A stretch of 64,000 nt of DNA from Pseudoduganella ginsengisoli (lineage in GTDB: Bacteria; Pseudomonadota; Gammaproteobacteria; Burkholderiales; Burkholderiaceae_D), in contig NZ_WNLA01000006.1 in the NCBI RefSeq assembly GCF_009720865.1, positions 1 through 64,000 of the forward strand, read 5' to 3'. Below the pieces are notes generated by a model. That model had not been told where the DNA came from and did not search any database. It saw only the letters and a program-made list of their open reading frames with translations. The position numbers and the translations under genes were made by a program. How positions within the stretch are numbered: the stretch's first letter is position 1; the number at the start of each line of letters is the position of its first letter. Below are positions 63,497 to 64,000 of this stretch, in pieces.

Positions 63497-63505
63497 GTTT
63501 GACTC

Positions 63506-64000
63506 CTACGGTTGATCAAATCCGAATACCGGTTGCGGACTGCCCTTGCCATCCCGTCCATCGAACAGCGTGACGATCCGCTCCGCCAACTGAGCTTCGG
63601 ACAGCACGCCAACACCGACCGGGTCAATCCGGCCGGAAAACGGCTGCGCGAGGAACAGCGCAGGAAACTGCTGCACGTGCATCGTGCGCACGATGCCGTT
63701 GTCGCGACGCGCATCCGGAAAACCCGCCAGGGCGCCGCCGTCGGCGCTGACCGCAATGATGCGAATGCCGTGGCGCCTGCGGAATGCGTCCAGCACCGGC
63801 GCCATCGCGTGGCAGTAGCCGCAGTCGCCGCGAAAGAAAAACATCAGCACGTGCTCGCGTGCCGCCCGCGCCAGCACTTCGGAGCGCGCACGCGCCTGCT
63901 CCTGCTCGAACACTTCGAGCGCTGTCGCGTTGACAGGCCGCCCCTGCGTAGCCGGGTCCAGTTCAGGATGGGACCACGCGATACGCTGCGCGATGTCGGC
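63506..64000 (-). CDS. traF: Conjugal transfer protein TraF (N-terminus beyond the window)
   Basis: The open frame continues to the window edge, so about 165 C-terminal residues are seen. It is a thioredoxin-fold protein of the F-type transfer system: MFFFRGDCGYCHAMAPVLDA carries CGYC, a working redox pair, unlike F TraF, which lacks it, and more like TrbB or other element TraF proteins. QFPALFLAQP holds the cis-proline. It should form or shuffle disulfides in TraH and other periplasmic pilus proteins. The GTG at 63913 is an internal position, as homologous-looking residues continue upstream. Confidence 0.85.
   Translation of the reverse strand, partial: ADIAQRIAWSHPELDPATQGRPVNATALEVFEQEQARARSEVLARAAREHVLMFFFRGDCGYCHAMAPVLDAFRRRHGIRIIAVSADGGALAGFPDARRDNGIVRTMHVQQFPALFLAQPFSGRIDPVGVGVLSEAQLAERIVTLFDGRDGKGSPQPVFGFDQP

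Noticed and set aside
1..64000. CRISPR array
   Set aside because: No set of evenly spaced repeats with variable spacers and no cas gene was seen. The repeats near 7.5 kb have 12-base spacing and no spacers of CRISPR size.

Overview
The window is a GC-rich proteobacterial genomic region made almost entirely of mobile and accessory DNA. A betaproteobacterium of the order Burkholderiales is the best guess, from overall composition, the PRTRC cassette and the style of the integrating-element genes; no housekeeping gene is present to confirm it. The right end carries part of an F-type conjugation apparatus (TraF, TraH, TraG). The left end starts inside an insertion sequence that abuts a beheaded ATPase gene.

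Layout: 0-7.5 kb holds an IS3-family end, an ATPase remnant, a first copy of an integrase/Mrr-like module (1.6-4.5 kb), an AcaB-like gene, an AlpA-type excision regulator and a Fic protein. At 7.8 kb a 3' fragment of a proline tRNA marks an attachment site, followed at once by a P4-type integrase. From 9.5 to 25 kb lies a defence island: a minus-strand operon (WYL regulator, UvrD-like helicase with RecB-type nuclease, type III methyltransferase, type III restriction subunit) and, divergent from it, a ubiquitin-like operon (Ubl, E1-like fusion, Cys-rich DUF6527-like protein, possible ADP-ribosyltransferase-like protein), then a sacsin-like GHKL ATPase with a DUF3883-like end and an ankyrin protein.

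25.6-32.2 kb carries a degenerate tyrosine-recombinase-like protein, a Gp3-like putative recombination directionality factor and an SbcD/SbcC-like pair. 32.2-36.5 kb has a polymorphic toxin with its likely immunity gene, a truncated hydrolase-like ORF and a PLD-fold protein. 36.7-40.8 kb is the PRTRC cassette (E, C, small ORF, F, B, A with JAMM motif, ThiF), a second, unrelated ubiquitin-like gene set. 41.4-45.3 kb has a DUF1016 nuclease and several small element proteins, three of which are paralogues.

45.7-48.3 kb is a second copy of the integrase/Mrr module, in the same orientation as the first; its conserved upstream leader is also duplicated. PRTRC protein D (ParM-like) follows, then three TadG/TadE-like membrane proteins, a decayed IS3-family element, an AT-rich EgtD-like methyltransferase gene, an endonuclease/exonuclease/phosphatase-family gene, an S49 peptidase, two small envelope proteins and the tra genes.

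Together these genes suggest a large integrative conjugative element (or plasmid-like element) with nested islands. PRTRC, recombination (SbcCD, Gp3-like), segregation (ParM-like) and tra genes would be its backbone, and the restriction, Ubl, GHKL, PLD and Fic genes its cargo.
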